Below, piece by piece: positions 55,113 through 63,869 of a stretch of 64,000 nt of DNA; the first letter of the stretch is position 1; each line of letters starts with the position of its first letter. The notes below the pieces were generated by a model that was given only the letters and a program-made list of their open reading frames with translations, was not told the DNA's origin and did no database searches. The position numbers and the translations under genes are program-made. Source of the DNA: Acinetobacter sp. S54 (GTDB lineage: Bacteria; Pseudomonadota; Gammaproteobacteria; Pseudomonadales; Moraxellaceae); NCBI RefSeq assembly GCF_016624945.1, contig NZ_JACVUI010000008.1:38720-102719 (forward strand), read 5' to 3'.

Positions 55113-57098
55113 ATGGCATGGAAAGAAAAGAGTAAATCTTCAGTGGGAATTTTTTTAAAAAATAAATGGATATGTACCACTGCTATAAGTGTTTTGACAT
55201 CACTTACCGGTTCTGTAGCTTTTGCTGCTGAGGAACAATTTAATGATGCATTACGTGCAGCCACTGCAAGTGATTTAACTGCGCTCGATCAATACCAGTT
55301 TTCTATGCAAAATGATGTTTTGGGTTATTATCCAGAATATTGGAAGCTCAATACGGATTTGGGTTTACAGCCTGCGGCATCTATTATTAATTTTGCAAAA
55401 CGTTATCCCAACTCTGCGATGGCTGAAAAATTATCAGCTGATTATGTAGAAGAAAAAGTTAAGCAAGGTGATTTGACTGGCGCACAACCTGTATTGCCTT
55501 ATGTGACCAATCCAGACCGTGCTGAAAGTTGTGCGGTAGCACAGGTTCGCGCAAGCTCAGGCGATCCGCTGGTTTTTGCTGAATATAAAGATGTTTGGCT
55601 GACGACCAATACTCAGCCTGATTCCTGTAATGGACTTGGCCGCATGATGCAATCTAGTCCACTGATGTCTGCGCAAGACAAACAGCAACGTCTGTGGGGG
55701 CAATTGCGGGCAGGACAATCTGGGCTGGCTTTATCTACAGCACAAACTTTAGGCATTAGTCTGTCACTGGCTCAGTTAAATCAGATTCAGTCTAATCCAT
55801 TAAATTATCTGTGGGCTGCACCAAAAACCTCACAGGTAGATTATGCCTATCTGATTTTTGCATTAGGTCGTTTAGCTGATAGTGATCTAACATCAGCATT
55901 GGCTAATGTCAAAAAAACTGCGGAAGGTACCCCTCCAGAAGTTCAAAAGTATTTATACCGTACGGTAGGCTATATCGGCGGTACAACAGTAATGAAGAAT
56001 AACTTTAATCGCGAAGTTTTAAATAACTTTGATTTAAGTTATGGCTATCCACTGAGTCCTGAAGAGGCTGAAGTGTATGCACGTCAAGCCGTGCGTTTTG
56101 GTTCATGGGAAAGTCTGATTCGTGCGATTGACGGCATGTCGGTAAGTCAAAAGCAGGAAGATCGCTGGCAATATTGGCTAGCGCGTGCTTTAGAACAACG
56201 TAATGATCGGCAGGCCAAACAGCAGGCGCAGCAAATTTATAAAAAATTGGCCCAATCTGGTGATGATTATCATAACTTGTTAGCACGTGATCATCTGGGG
56301 CAAAAATACAATGATATTCCAGCCTACTCCCAAGCCACCAATAATGATTTACAGCGATTAAGTCAGGATATTCATTTTAGACGTGCTTTTACTTTACGTA
56401 ATGTGAATGCCCCAGATAACTATGTCAACCGTGAATGGAACTGGGCGGTGCGTCAAGCATATTTGAAACAGGATGACGGTTTACTACTGGCTGCTGCGCA
56501 ACGCGCCAGTGAGATTGGTTGGTATGATCGTGCGATTTATGCTGCAGATCGTACTGTCAATAAACATAATTATTCTTATCGTTATATCATGCCCCATAAA
56601 GTCACAGTCGTGAATCATAGTCAGAATGCGGGAATTGATCCTGCATGGGCTTATGGTTTAATGCGTCAGGAAAGTCGCTTTGTGACTTCTGCACGTTCGC
56701 ATGTAGGAGCGGGTGGTTTGATGCAGATTATGCCGGATACAGCAAAACTTGTTGCCCGACAAATGGGTGAAACGTATAACCCAGCTGCACTCAGTGATAT
56801 GAATACCAATGTGCGTTACGGAACATTTTATTTATCCATGATTCAGGGGCAATTAAGTGGTAATCCCGTATTGGCAACTGCCGGCTATAACGCAGGGCCA
56901 AATCGTGCACGTCGCTGGCAACCTGATTTTCAGCCGCTGGCAGCCGATCAGTATACGGAAAGTATCCCGTTACTTGAAACCCGCGATTATGTAAAACATG
57001 TGATGACCAATGCTGCGCATTATGGTGTTCTATTGGGGCGGGGGCCTCAGTCTATTGAACAGCGCATGCTTCCGATTCCTGTTCGCAGTACACCTTAA
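55113..57098 (+). CDS. slt: Soluble lytic transglycosylase
   Basis: About 661 residues from ATG 55113 (MAWKEKSKSSVGIFLKNKW). TTG 55089 or 55092 would add 7 or 8 residues; I chose ATG but the start is uncertain. Signal peptide cut near GSVAFA-AEE. A long helical U-domain is followed by a C-terminal SLT domain. The catalytic Glu is E520 in LMRQESRF, with GGLMQIMPDTA and TAGYNAGPNRARRW. It cleaves peptidoglycan to 1,6-anhydromuropeptides in the periplasm. Confidence 0.9.
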   Translation: MAWKEKSKSSVGIFLKNKWICTTAISVLTSLTGSVAFAAEEQFNDALRAATASDLTALDQYQFSMQNDVLGYYPEYWKLNTDLGLQPAASIINFAKRYPNSAMAEKLSADYVEEKVKQGDLTGAQPVLPYVTNPDRAESCAVAQVRASSGDPLVFAEYKDVWLTTNTQPDSCNGLGRMMQSSPLMSAQDKQQRLWGQLRAGQSGLALSTAQTLGISLSLAQLNQIQSNPLNYLWAAPKTSQVDYAYLIFALGRLADSDLTSALANVKKTAEGTPPEVQKYLYRTVGYIGGTTVMKNNFNREVLNNFDLSYGYPLSPEEAEVYARQAVRFGSWESLIRAIDGMSVSQKQEDRWQYWLARALEQRNDRQAKQQAQQIYKKLAQSGDDYHNLLARDHLGQKYNDIPAYSQATNNDLQRLSQDIHFRRAFTLRNVNAPDNYVNREWNWAVRQAYLKQDDGLLLAAAQRASEIGWYDRAIYAADRTVNKHNYSYRYIMPHKVTVVNHSQNAGIDPAWAYGLMRQESRFVTSARSHVGAGGLMQIMPDTAKLVARQMGETYNPAALSDMNTNVRYGTFYLSMIQGQLSGNPVLATAGYNAGPNRARRWQPDFQPLAADQYTESIPLLETRDYVKHVMTNAAHYGVLLGRGPQSIEQRMLPIPVRSTP

Positions 57099-57140
57099 AC
57101 AAAAGTTGGCTTTTATGATAACGGTTAAGTTTTTAGTTCG

Positions 57141-57803
57141 ATGAAGAAGAAAAGTTTTATATACCATTGTTTGTCGTGGTGGACGGGATGTGTTTTTTGG
57201 GTAAATCTTTATTTATTTGCTCCGAACTTACATGCCGAAGCACCACGATTACAAGGCTATGTCATGCAAGTTCAGATGACACCTGCGGTATGTGCACTAG
57301 ATCCTGCTCGACAAAAACAGCGTAAATGTCTGGAAGGTTATTCACTGACTATTAACGGCTTATTGCCTGAAACGACTCACCCAAATTGTGAGACGACTTC
57401 TCCGCCGACACTATCACCATTACAAGCCAAGGTTGTGGCTCGTGTGATGCCCGATGAAAATGCTCGTGCTCAATTATGGCGTAGTATTGGCGGATGTATT
57501 CCGATGTCTGCTAGTCAGTATTTTCGTATGATTATTAATTATGCGGAACGTTTGAAAATTCCGGCGGATCTTACGAGTGGTGTGAATAAGGAAATTCAGA
57601 AAAATAACCTGCAACAACAATTTGTCCGCCTAAATCCATCATTACCTGCCAGTGGTATTCGTTTTAGTTGCCAATCTTCGCGTTCAGAACCGATTTTGAC
57701 AGAAGTTCAGGTGTGTTATCAGGTCAATGGAACTTATAAGCAATGTTCCAGCCATGTGGTTTCCAATTGTCCAAATGAGTTCACAATTAAAGGTAGTTAT
57801 TAA
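57141..57803 (+). CDS. RNase T2-fold protein lacking both catalytic histidines
   Basis: 220 residues with a signal peptide cut near NLHAEA. The fold of the T2/RNase I family is visible: YVMQVQMTPAVC (40-51), a CAS I-like segment LTINGLLPE (69-77), and the C-terminal GIRFSCQSS...LTEVQVCY pattern with paired cysteines (C177, C192, C202, C210). In active enzymes CAS I is HGLWP and CAS II is KHGxC. Here the first histidine is N72 and the second is I116 (SIGGC, 115-119). It is therefore probably a non-catalytic periplasmic protein; the family assignment is by eye and worth checking. Confidence 0.7.
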   Translation: MKKKSFIYHCLSWWTGCVFWVNLYLFAPNLHAEAPRLQGYVMQVQMTPAVCALDPARQKQRKCLEGYSLTINGLLPETTHPNCETTSPPTLSPLQAKVVARVMPDENARAQLWRSIGGCIPMSASQYFRMIINYAERLKIPADLTSGVNKEIQKNNLQQQFVRLNPSLPASGIRFSCQSSRSEPILTEVQVCYQVNGTYKQCSSHVVSNCPNEFTIKGSY

Positions 57804-57975
57804 TCACTTGGTCTCAGTTGATTTGTATTTTCTATCAGACTTTTGTTGAAATTCATTCTCTTTTAAATGCATCTCTTGCGGGTTTGGAGTACAATCTTTG
57901 CCGTTTATGATTATTAGATTAAATAGCGTACTGACTGTTTAATCATCTTAACGATCCTCAATTGGAGATAATTAC

Positions 57976-58962
57976 ATGAAGCAACCCGTTCGTGTTGCCG
58001 TTACTGGCGCTGCAGGTCAAATTGGTTATAGCTTGTTATTCCGTATCGCAAGCGGTGAAATGTTAGGCAAAGATCAACCAGTGATTTTGCAATTGCTTGA
58101 GATCCCAGTTGAGAAAGCTCAACAAGCGCTTAAAGGCGTAATGATGGAACTTGACGACTGTGCTTTCCCATTGTTGGCTGGCATGATCGGTACTGATGAT
58201 CCTAAAGTTGCATTTAAAGATGCAGACTACGCATTACTAGTAGGTTCTCGTCCACGTGGTCCTGGTATGGAACGTGCTGACTTGTTGAAAGTGAACGGTG
58301 AAATCTTCATTGGTCAAGGTCAAGCATTAAATGAAGTTGCTAGCCGTGACGTAAAAGTATTGGTTGTAGGTAACCCTGCAAATACGAATGCTTACATTGC
58401 AATGAAATCTGCTCCAGATCTTCCAGCAAAAAACTTCACTGCAATGTTGCGTCTTGACCACAACCGTGCTTTAACTCAAATCGCGCAAAAAGCAGGCGTT
58501 GCTGTAGCTGACATTAAAAACCTTACAGTTTGGGGTAACCACTCTCCAACAATGTATGCAGACTACCGTTTTGCAACTGCAAATGGCGTAAGCTTAAAAG
58601 ACAAAATCAATGATGCTGACTGGAATGCTAATGTATTCCTTCCAACTGTTGGTAAACGTGGTGCTGCGATTATTGAAGCACGTGGTTTGTCTTCTGCTGC
58701 TTCTGCTGCAAATGCTGCAATTGATCATATGCGTGATTGGGCTTTGGGTACAAATGGTGAGTGGGTCACTATGGGTATTCCTTCTGACGGTTCTTATGGT
58801 ATTCCAGAAGGCGTTATGTATGGCGTTCCTGTAACGTGTGAAAATGGCGAATATAAACGTGTTGAAGGCCTTGAAATTGATGCATTCAGCCGTGAGCGTA
58901 TGGACAAAACTCTTCAAGAACTTGAAGAAGAACGTGCTGCAATTGCAGACATGTTAAAATAA
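57976..58962 (+). CDS. mdh: Malate dehydrogenase
   Basis: 328 residues, the cytosolic-type dimeric form. The NAD motif GAAGQIG is at 10-16, substrate arginines lie in [15 protein letters not shown], and the catalytic His lies in WGNHSPT. It interconverts malate and oxaloacetate in the TCA cycle. Preceded by GGAGATAATTAC. Followed by a terminator. Codon use looks like that of a highly expressed gene. Confidence 0.97.
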   Translation: MKQPVRVAVTGAAGQIGYSLLFRIASGEMLGKDQPVILQLLEIPVEKAQQALKGVMMELDDCAFPLLAGMIGTDDPKVAFKDADYALLVGSRPRGPGMERADLLKVNGEIFIGQGQALNEVASRDVKVLVVGNPANTNAYIAMKSAPDLPAKNFTAMLRLDHNRALTQIAQKAGVAVADIKNLTVWGNHSPTMYADYRFATANGVSLKDKINDADWNANVFLPTVGKRGAAIIEARGLSSAASAANAAIDHMRDWALGTNGEWVTMGIPSDGSYGIPEGVMYGVPVTCENGEYKRVEGLEIDAFSRERMDKTLQELEEERAAIADMLK

Positions 58963-58983
58963 TTAAAAACGATTTTTAATCGT

Positions 58984-59017
58984 AAAAAGGCATTTCTTAA
59001 AGGAATGCCTTTTTTAT
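58984..59017 (+). terminator. mdh terminator
   Basis: AAAAAGGCATT at 58984-58994 pairs with AATGCCTTTTT at 59004-59014, followed by more T residues. Confidence 0.88.
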
Positions 59018-59151
59018 TGTTTAATCTTTTGCATAGGTATGATTTAAAACAAAAAATAACAAGAAAATTAAGCAATTTTTGATGACAAAACACGACATTG
59101 TAGTTAACGTGAAGATTAACTTAGGTCAATATTGATTTATGGAGAATAACA

Positions 59152-59394
59152 ATGTTTGAACAACAACCAACTTTAGAATTACTATTTGAGCAGCTTGGAT
59201 TGGATGCCAATGAAGAAGCAATGGATCAATTTATTAGAGATCATCAATTATCGGCTGACCTTAAGTTGCATGAGGCAGATTTCTGGAGCGCGGCTCAACG
59301 TGATTTTCTTAAAAGTCATTGGGACAAAGATGATGACTGGGCTATTGTCATTGATGAACTCAATCAACAGCTTCATATTGATAGTGGATCCTAA
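59152..59394 (+). CDS. DUF2789 family protein
   Basis: 80 residues, MFEQQPTLELLFEQLGLDANE at the start and FWSAAQRDFLKSHWDKDDDWAIVIDELN at the end. This is the full pattern of the DUF2789 family, a small acidic helical protein common in Acinetobacter and Pseudomonas. Function unknown. Its stop lies inside a 20 bp palindrome. Confidence 0.85.
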   Translation: MFEQQPTLELLFEQLGLDANEEAMDQFIRDHQLSADLKLHEADFWSAAQRDFLKSHWDKDDDWAIVIDELNQQLHIDSGS

Positions 59395-59409
59395 AGCCTA
59401 GGCTTTAGG
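59390..59409. repeat. 20 bp perfect palindrome across the DUF2789 stop codon
   Basis: CCTAAAGCCTAGGCTTTAGG. The TAA stop is at 59392-59394. It can form a 9 bp stem with almost no loop, so as RNA it would be a poor terminator hairpin. As DNA it could bind a dimeric protein. Confidence 0.6.
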
Positions 59410-59423
59410 ACACCTTGAATGGT

Positions 59424-59951
59424 TTAATGCGTTTTTGTGCGAATGAGGGTTTTAAACCAGTCTTGTTGATGTAATTTAGCAAAGGCAGAATGGAACTGCA
59501 TCAACTCAAGATCAAACTCCGCACATTGGCTGTATTTTTCTAACCAATGTCGAGTCAATGCATATTCTGATTTGACAGCAGATGCATAGGCCAGAAAAAA
59601 TAAAATATCGCCGTGCTGTAAATGTGCCAATGGTTTTAGAATTTGCTGGCTAATCGTGGCAAATTTTGTCTCACGATTGAGTTCGTAATACATCATATAT
59701 GCTTTGGCCAATTGCAGGGACAAATCAAGATAAAGCGATATAGGCATTTCATCAAATTCGATGCGAGAGGTCTCTAAAATCGCAATTGCTTCATGTAAGA
59801 AATGGACTCGTTCCTGACGATTACGGCTAATTTCGACCAGTTGTAAGCGCAAATCCCCACGTTCCAGTGCAAGTTCAGGTGTATTGCCGGCAAGGTAGTG
59901 TTGATCAGTTTCTCCGATGCGCTCAACAATCATTTTACTTGTATCTAGCAT
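59424..59951 (-). CDS. Helical protein of unknown function
   Basis: 175 residues from ATG 59951 (MLDTSKMIVERIGETDQHYL); an ATG 9 bp upstream overlaps the GAGG that suits the inner start. Mostly amphipathic helices of 30-40 residues (LRLQLVEISRNRQERVHFLHEAIAIL, LYLDLSLQLAKAYMMYYELN), compatible with a TPR-like solenoid. No signal peptide. Convergent with DUF2789. No family recognised. Confidence 0.65.
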   Translation of the reverse strand: MLDTSKMIVERIGETDQHYLAGNTPELALERGDLRLQLVEISRNRQERVHFLHEAIAILETSRIEFDEMPISLYLDLSLQLAKAYMMYYELNRETKFATISQQILKPLAHLQHGDILFFLAYASAVKSEYALTRHWLEKYSQCAEFDLELMQFHSAFAKLHQQDWFKTLIRTKTH

Positions 59952-60056
59952 GTGGGTCATCCTCTTGGTTTATCGTCATTATATGAGGCTATTTTACGAT
60001 TTTAAAAGTGTTCAGAAGTGCAACGCAGTGTTTCGCTTCGATTTCATATTTATGAA

Positions 60057-60668
60057 CTACTCAGATGACCAGATTGAATGGCCACTGCGTAGCCATGCCG
60101 TAATTGAAAGTCGCTGACGTTTAGAAATTAATACTTCATGTAATAAATCGCTTTGGAAAATGACCATACGATTCGGCTCGGGTTCAATCATATGCCAGTG
60201 ATCATTTTTATCTTGTAAGCGTAGCTGGCCGCCCCAATCCGATTGCCATTCTGAGTGCAAATAATAGACTGCTGATATCATGCGATCATTTTTTTTCTGA
60301 GGATTATCTCGATGGAGCGCATAAAATTCACCAGCATTATAACAGGCAAAATGTGCTTCAATAGTTTGAATTCCCATGAAAAAAGCACGATTAAAGGCCT
60401 CGGAAAACTCTTGAAGTAGTTTGATATGCTGTTGTGCCATTCTTAATTTTTCATCGATCCAGAGGATGTGATCGCTACGAATTTTACTGACGACTCCACT
60501 TTGAATCGCGGCTTCACGGAACTGATTTAAATTTGAGAGACATTCTTCTAACAGCCCTAGAGCAAATTGTGCAGAATGAGTTTGATTGACAATAGCAAAA
60601 CCGTATTGGTCTAAATCATCCAGAATTTGTTCGATGTCATGTTGAATCGACTCAATAATTTGCTGCAT
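60057..60668 (-). CDS. 2-oxoglutarate/Fe(II)-dependent oxygenase
   Basis: 203 residues of the prolyl-4-hydroxylase-like type. The iron triad is H119, D121 (LHRDNP) and H177 (LLHEV), and the 2-oxoglutarate-binding Arg is probably R186 (RQRLSITAWL). It uses O2 and 2-oxoglutarate; relatives modify elongation factor Tu, pili or small molecules, but the substrate here is unknown. Single-gene unit. Confidence 0.85.
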   Translation of the reverse strand: MQQIIESIQHDIEQILDDLDQYGFAIVNQTHSAQFALGLLEECLSNLNQFREAAIQSGVVSKIRSDHILWIDEKLRMAQQHIKLLQEFSEAFNRAFFMGIQTIEAHFACYNAGEFYALHRDNPQKKNDRMISAVYYLHSEWQSDWGGQLRLQDKNDHWHMIEPEPNRMVIFQSDLLHEVLISKRQRLSITAWLRSGHSIWSSE

Positions 60669-60807
60669 ACTGCCTCTAAATAATCAAATAAACGCATCAA
60701 AGAAAAACAGTCAAGCGTGCGCTTTACCTATTCTAAAACAACTCATCCACACGTAACTGCTTTTTTTCATGTTAAAATACACGTTAATCTGAGGAATTAA
60801 TGTAAAA

Positions 60808-61665
60808 ATGAATTACCGTCACCATTTCCATGCGGGCAACTTTGCTGATGTCATGAAGCATGTACTTTTGCTTCAACTATTAACGCGCTTAAACGCGAAA
60901 GATAAGCCTTATCGTTATATTGATACGCATGGTGGTGCGGGAAAATATGATTTATCTCAGGCACCTGCACAAAAATCAGGTGAGTTTTTGACGGGTATCC
61001 ATCGTTTGGTTCAGCTCGGGGATATGGAAAAGCGTAAGGCTCCTGAAGGCGTTCAACAGTATCTAAAACTCGTTGAAAATATTCGTGCCGAACAGGGTAA
61101 AGGTACTTATCCTGGTTCGCCATGGTTTGCTTTACAAGCGATGCGTGAAATAGATAAAGCCACTGTTTTTGAAATGCAGCGCGATGTTTTTCAGCAATTA
61201 CGCCATAATATTCACGATAAGCGAATGGGCTTGCACGAGCGTGATGCCTATGAAGGCCTACTTGCAGTCATTCCGCCGAAGGAAAAGCGCGGCTTGGTGA
61301 TGATCGACCCTCCTTATGAATTGGAACGCAAGGATTTTCCACAGCTGGTTGAACTTCTACAAAACACCTATAAAAAATGGCCTACGGGGGTTTTTGCAGT
61401 ATGGTATCCGATTAAAGATCGCGCGATGATTGAGCGTTTTGAAAAGAAAATGATCAAAACGGGCATACGCCGTCAGCTTATTTGTGAGATTTGTGTTTGG
61501 CCAGATGATACTCCAGTCGGTTTAAACGGTTGTGGTCTATTGGTGATTAATCCGCCTTGGCAATTTTCTGAAGATGCCGATCAGGCCTTACAATGGTTAT
61601 TTCCACATTTACGTATGCAGGAAAATGGCGGTCATGCCGCAGTTCGCTGGCTTGTAGGTGAGTAA
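60808..61665 (+). CDS. rlmJ: 23S rRNA (adenine-2030-N6)-methyltransferase RlmJ
   Basis: 285 residues. The N-terminal NYRHHFHAGNFADVMKH is the RlmJ/YhiR signature. The N6-adenine methyltransferase catalytic motif is MIDPPYE, and the SAM-binding strand is IDTHGGAGKYDL. Normal length. The pssA gene starts 35 bp downstream, same strand. Confidence 0.93.
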   Translation: MNYRHHFHAGNFADVMKHVLLLQLLTRLNAKDKPYRYIDTHGGAGKYDLSQAPAQKSGEFLTGIHRLVQLGDMEKRKAPEGVQQYLKLVENIRAEQGKGTYPGSPWFALQAMREIDKATVFEMQRDVFQQLRHNIHDKRMGLHERDAYEGLLAVIPPKEKRGLVMIDPPYELERKDFPQLVELLQNTYKKWPTGVFAVWYPIKDRAMIERFEKKMIKTGIRRQLICEICVWPDDTPVGLNGCGLLVINPPWQFSEDADQALQWLFPHLRMQENGGHAAVRWLVGE

Positions 61666-61700
61666 GACTCACCGTTCAAAGCATATTGAGATTAACAACA

Positions 61701-62534
61701 ATGACAAACATACAAAAGCCAAACAACGATTCAACTCAGAATGATCATCCTTTTGATGGTATTACCTTTGAGGTGGTTGAAGAGGAACAAACGCAGGAAG
61801 GTCAAAAAGTTAAACGCCGTGGTATTTATTTATGGCCAAATTTGATTACGACCGCTGCATTGCTTTCAGGATTTTATTCAATTACTGCCAGTATGAATGG
61901 TGAGTTTTTACAAGCCATTTATGCGATTTTTCTTGCTGCATTGCTTGATGGGCTGGATGGTCGAGTTGCAAGAGCGATTGGTGCGCAAAGTGCGTTTGGC
62001 GAACAGTACGATTCTTTGTCTGACTTATTGGCTTTTGGTGTTGCCCCTGCCATTTTGATGTACAGCTGGAGCTTGCATGATCTTGGGCGTATTGGGCTGG
62101 CGTGCTGTTTTATTTATACCGCTTGCGCTGCGTTTCGTTTGGCAAGATTTAATGTACAAATTGGAGTGGTTGATAAACGCTATTTTATCGGTATAGCAAG
62201 TCCTTTGGCTGCTATATTGGTGATTACCCTGATTTGGGTCAGCCGTGATTACCCATTTATTTTTGATACCCGCGACATTGCTATTCAAGTCGTCTATGCA
62301 GTGTATATGGTAGTTGTTGCAGTATTGATGATCTCAAACATCAAATATTATTCCTTTAAGCAAATGGATCGCAAACGAGTTCCTTTTGTCGTAATGCTGC
62401 CAGTAGTGCTGATTTTTGCAGCAATTACTTACAATATTCCAATGGGGATTTTAGTTGTATCAATTATTTATGCGATCTCAGGTTTTGTGACCACCTTGTT
62501 CGCACGTAAACAAAGTCCTACTATAAAGACATAA
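61701..62534 (+). CDS. pssA: CDP-diacylglycerol--serine O-phosphatidyltransferase
   Basis: 277 residues from ATG 61701 (MTNIQKPNNDSTQ); a TTG at 61686 is rejected. Integral membrane, with about eight helices. The CDP-alcohol phosphotransferase motif DG-x2-AR-x8-G-x3-D-x3-D is present in GLDGRVARAIGAQSAFG and onward. It makes phosphatidylserine, the precursor of phosphatidylethanolamine. The N-terminal 45 residues are a polar extension. Type II (Bacillus-like) form rather than E. coli PssA. Confidence 0.93.
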   Translation: MTNIQKPNNDSTQNDHPFDGITFEVVEEEQTQEGQKVKRRGIYLWPNLITTAALLSGFYSITASMNGEFLQAIYAIFLAALLDGLDGRVARAIGAQSAFGEQYDSLSDLLAFGVAPAILMYSWSLHDLGRIGLACCFIYTACAAFRLARFNVQIGVVDKRYFIGIASPLAAILVITLIWVSRDYPFIFDTRDIAIQVVYAVYMVVVAVLMISNIKYYSFKQMDRKRVPFVVMLPVVLIFAAITYNIPMGILVVSIIYAISGFVTTLFARKQSPTIKT

Positions 62535-62555
62535 TGCTCATAATTGGGGTTCAGT

Positions 62556-63629
62556 ATGCAAATGTTGATGGGTTCGCTAGAACAGTCCACACGCCTGAAC
62601 CTCCAGCTCGACCCAACTTCTCTGCTTGCCTATCATCCGCCTAAAGGTCGCTTTAAGCTGGTTTATCATGGATTACTCTTACCAAATTTACCCGCGCCAC
62701 TACATTTTCTAAATTTTATTACCCTGATTGGCCAACCTAAAATTCCATTATTTTATAATCACAACATTATCAAAGATAAAGCATTAAATACGGCCAGTGT
62801 GATGATGGCAATAAGTCCACATCAACGAGGACATTTAAAAAGCTATCAGCTTGATCAACAATGCCAAATTGATCCTTATCATTACCAATTTGATCAAATA
62901 GATCAATTCAATGGTTTTTTTCCAAATTTTGAAATTCAACGCCAAGATCATGAATTAGAATTGAATCTTAAAATTCAAACGGTCCCGAATGTCACTTATT
63001 TTGTTCCATTAAAATGGAATTTATTTGAACACTGGTCAATTTTGTGTCATTGCGAAGGAAATTTAAAATATCAAAATCAACATTATCAAATCAGTGGGAT
63101 GGGAAGTTTTGACTATGCTCGAGCTGCTAATATCCCTTACTTGCCATTGGCGTTTTATACGCATCAAGTGATCAATCTAAATGAAACAATGCAAATAATT
63201 TTGAGTCAAGTACGCAATCAGTGGAACCAAATTATCTATTCTAAGTTTTATATGCGTTGCACCAATGGAGAAACATTTTTTACAGATAAAAAAGTGTATT
63301 TTCACGTTCATCGCGTTTTTCCAAAAATTACTACCCCGAATCACCGTCAAATGTATCTTCCTAGAGAGTTCTCGTGGTATGTGGAAGAAAATGGATGCCC
63401 TATCTTTGAAATCAAAGCCCAAAGTCGTGGAGATTTTAAATTTGGAGTAGGAGCAGGATTTGCTGGAAGCTTTCGTTATTGTGCCCGTTTTCGGGATCAG
63501 GATTTTGAAGGTGAAAGTGGTTATTGTGAATATATAGATATTCGACCTTTAAACTGGCAAGAAAAAAGCCAAACACAAATTCTTGCAGATGAGTTTCTTC
63601 AAATTCAGCCATGTTTACTTAAAAAATAA
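62556..63629 (+). CDS. Conserved Acinetobacter-type protein of unknown function
   Basis: 357 residues from ATG 62556 (MQMLMGSLEQSTRLNLQLDPT), with GGGG 6 bp upstream. No signal peptide. The body is rich in beta strands and aromatic residues (FKLVYHGLLLPNLP, FGVGAGFAGSFRYCARF), compatible with a double beta-barrel of the CrtC/lipocalin kind. I think it may be the DUF6670 family, but that is recollection, not a match I could verify. It starts 21 bp after pssA, so is probably cotranscribed. Confidence 0.7.
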   Translation: MQMLMGSLEQSTRLNLQLDPTSLLAYHPPKGRFKLVYHGLLLPNLPAPLHFLNFITLIGQPKIPLFYNHNIIKDKALNTASVMMAISPHQRGHLKSYQLDQQCQIDPYHYQFDQIDQFNGFFPNFEIQRQDHELELNLKIQTVPNVTYFVPLKWNLFEHWSILCHCEGNLKYQNQHYQISGMGSFDYARAANIPYLPLAFYTHQVINLNETMQIILSQVRNQWNQIIYSKFYMRCTNGETFFTDKKVYFHVHRVFPKITTPNHRQMYLPREFSWYVEENGCPIFEIKAQSRGDFKFGVGAGFAGSFRYCARFRDQDFEGESGYCEYIDIRPLNWQEKSQTQILADEFLQIQPCLLKK

Positions 63630-63655
63630 CCAAACGCTTTGGAATGGTACAAAAT

Positions 63656-63720
63656 TTAATCGATATATTTAAAAACTTTTAAAAAGTGGTTGCATGGCTA
63701 GGGGAATGCTGTAGAATGCG
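63656..63720 (+). promoter_or_regulatory. rRNA operon promoter P1 candidate
   Basis: TTGCAT at 63690-63695 and TAGAAT at 63712-63717, spacer 16 bp. Upstream is an A/T block (about 63656-63688) that can serve as an UP element. The discriminator after -10 is GCGCAC. Same -35 as the S10 promoter. Confidence 0.75.
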
Positions 63721-63841
63721 CACTCATCGGCGGTGATGTTGATAAAAACTTGTTGAAAAACAGGGTGTTGATTGGGTCTTGGTGGATTTGATTGATATTT
63801 TGAAGAATAAATAAGTTTGAAAAAAATATCGTTTTCACCTG

Positions 63842-63869
63842 TTGACTTTTAAGAGATTAAGAGTAATAT
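63842..63869 (+). promoter_or_regulatory. rRNA operon promoter P2 candidate
   Basis: TTGACT at 63842-63847 and TAATAT at 63864-63869, spacer 16 bp, followed by AGCCGACC. The 121 bp between P1 and P2 holds no reading frame I can support. Confidence 0.7.
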
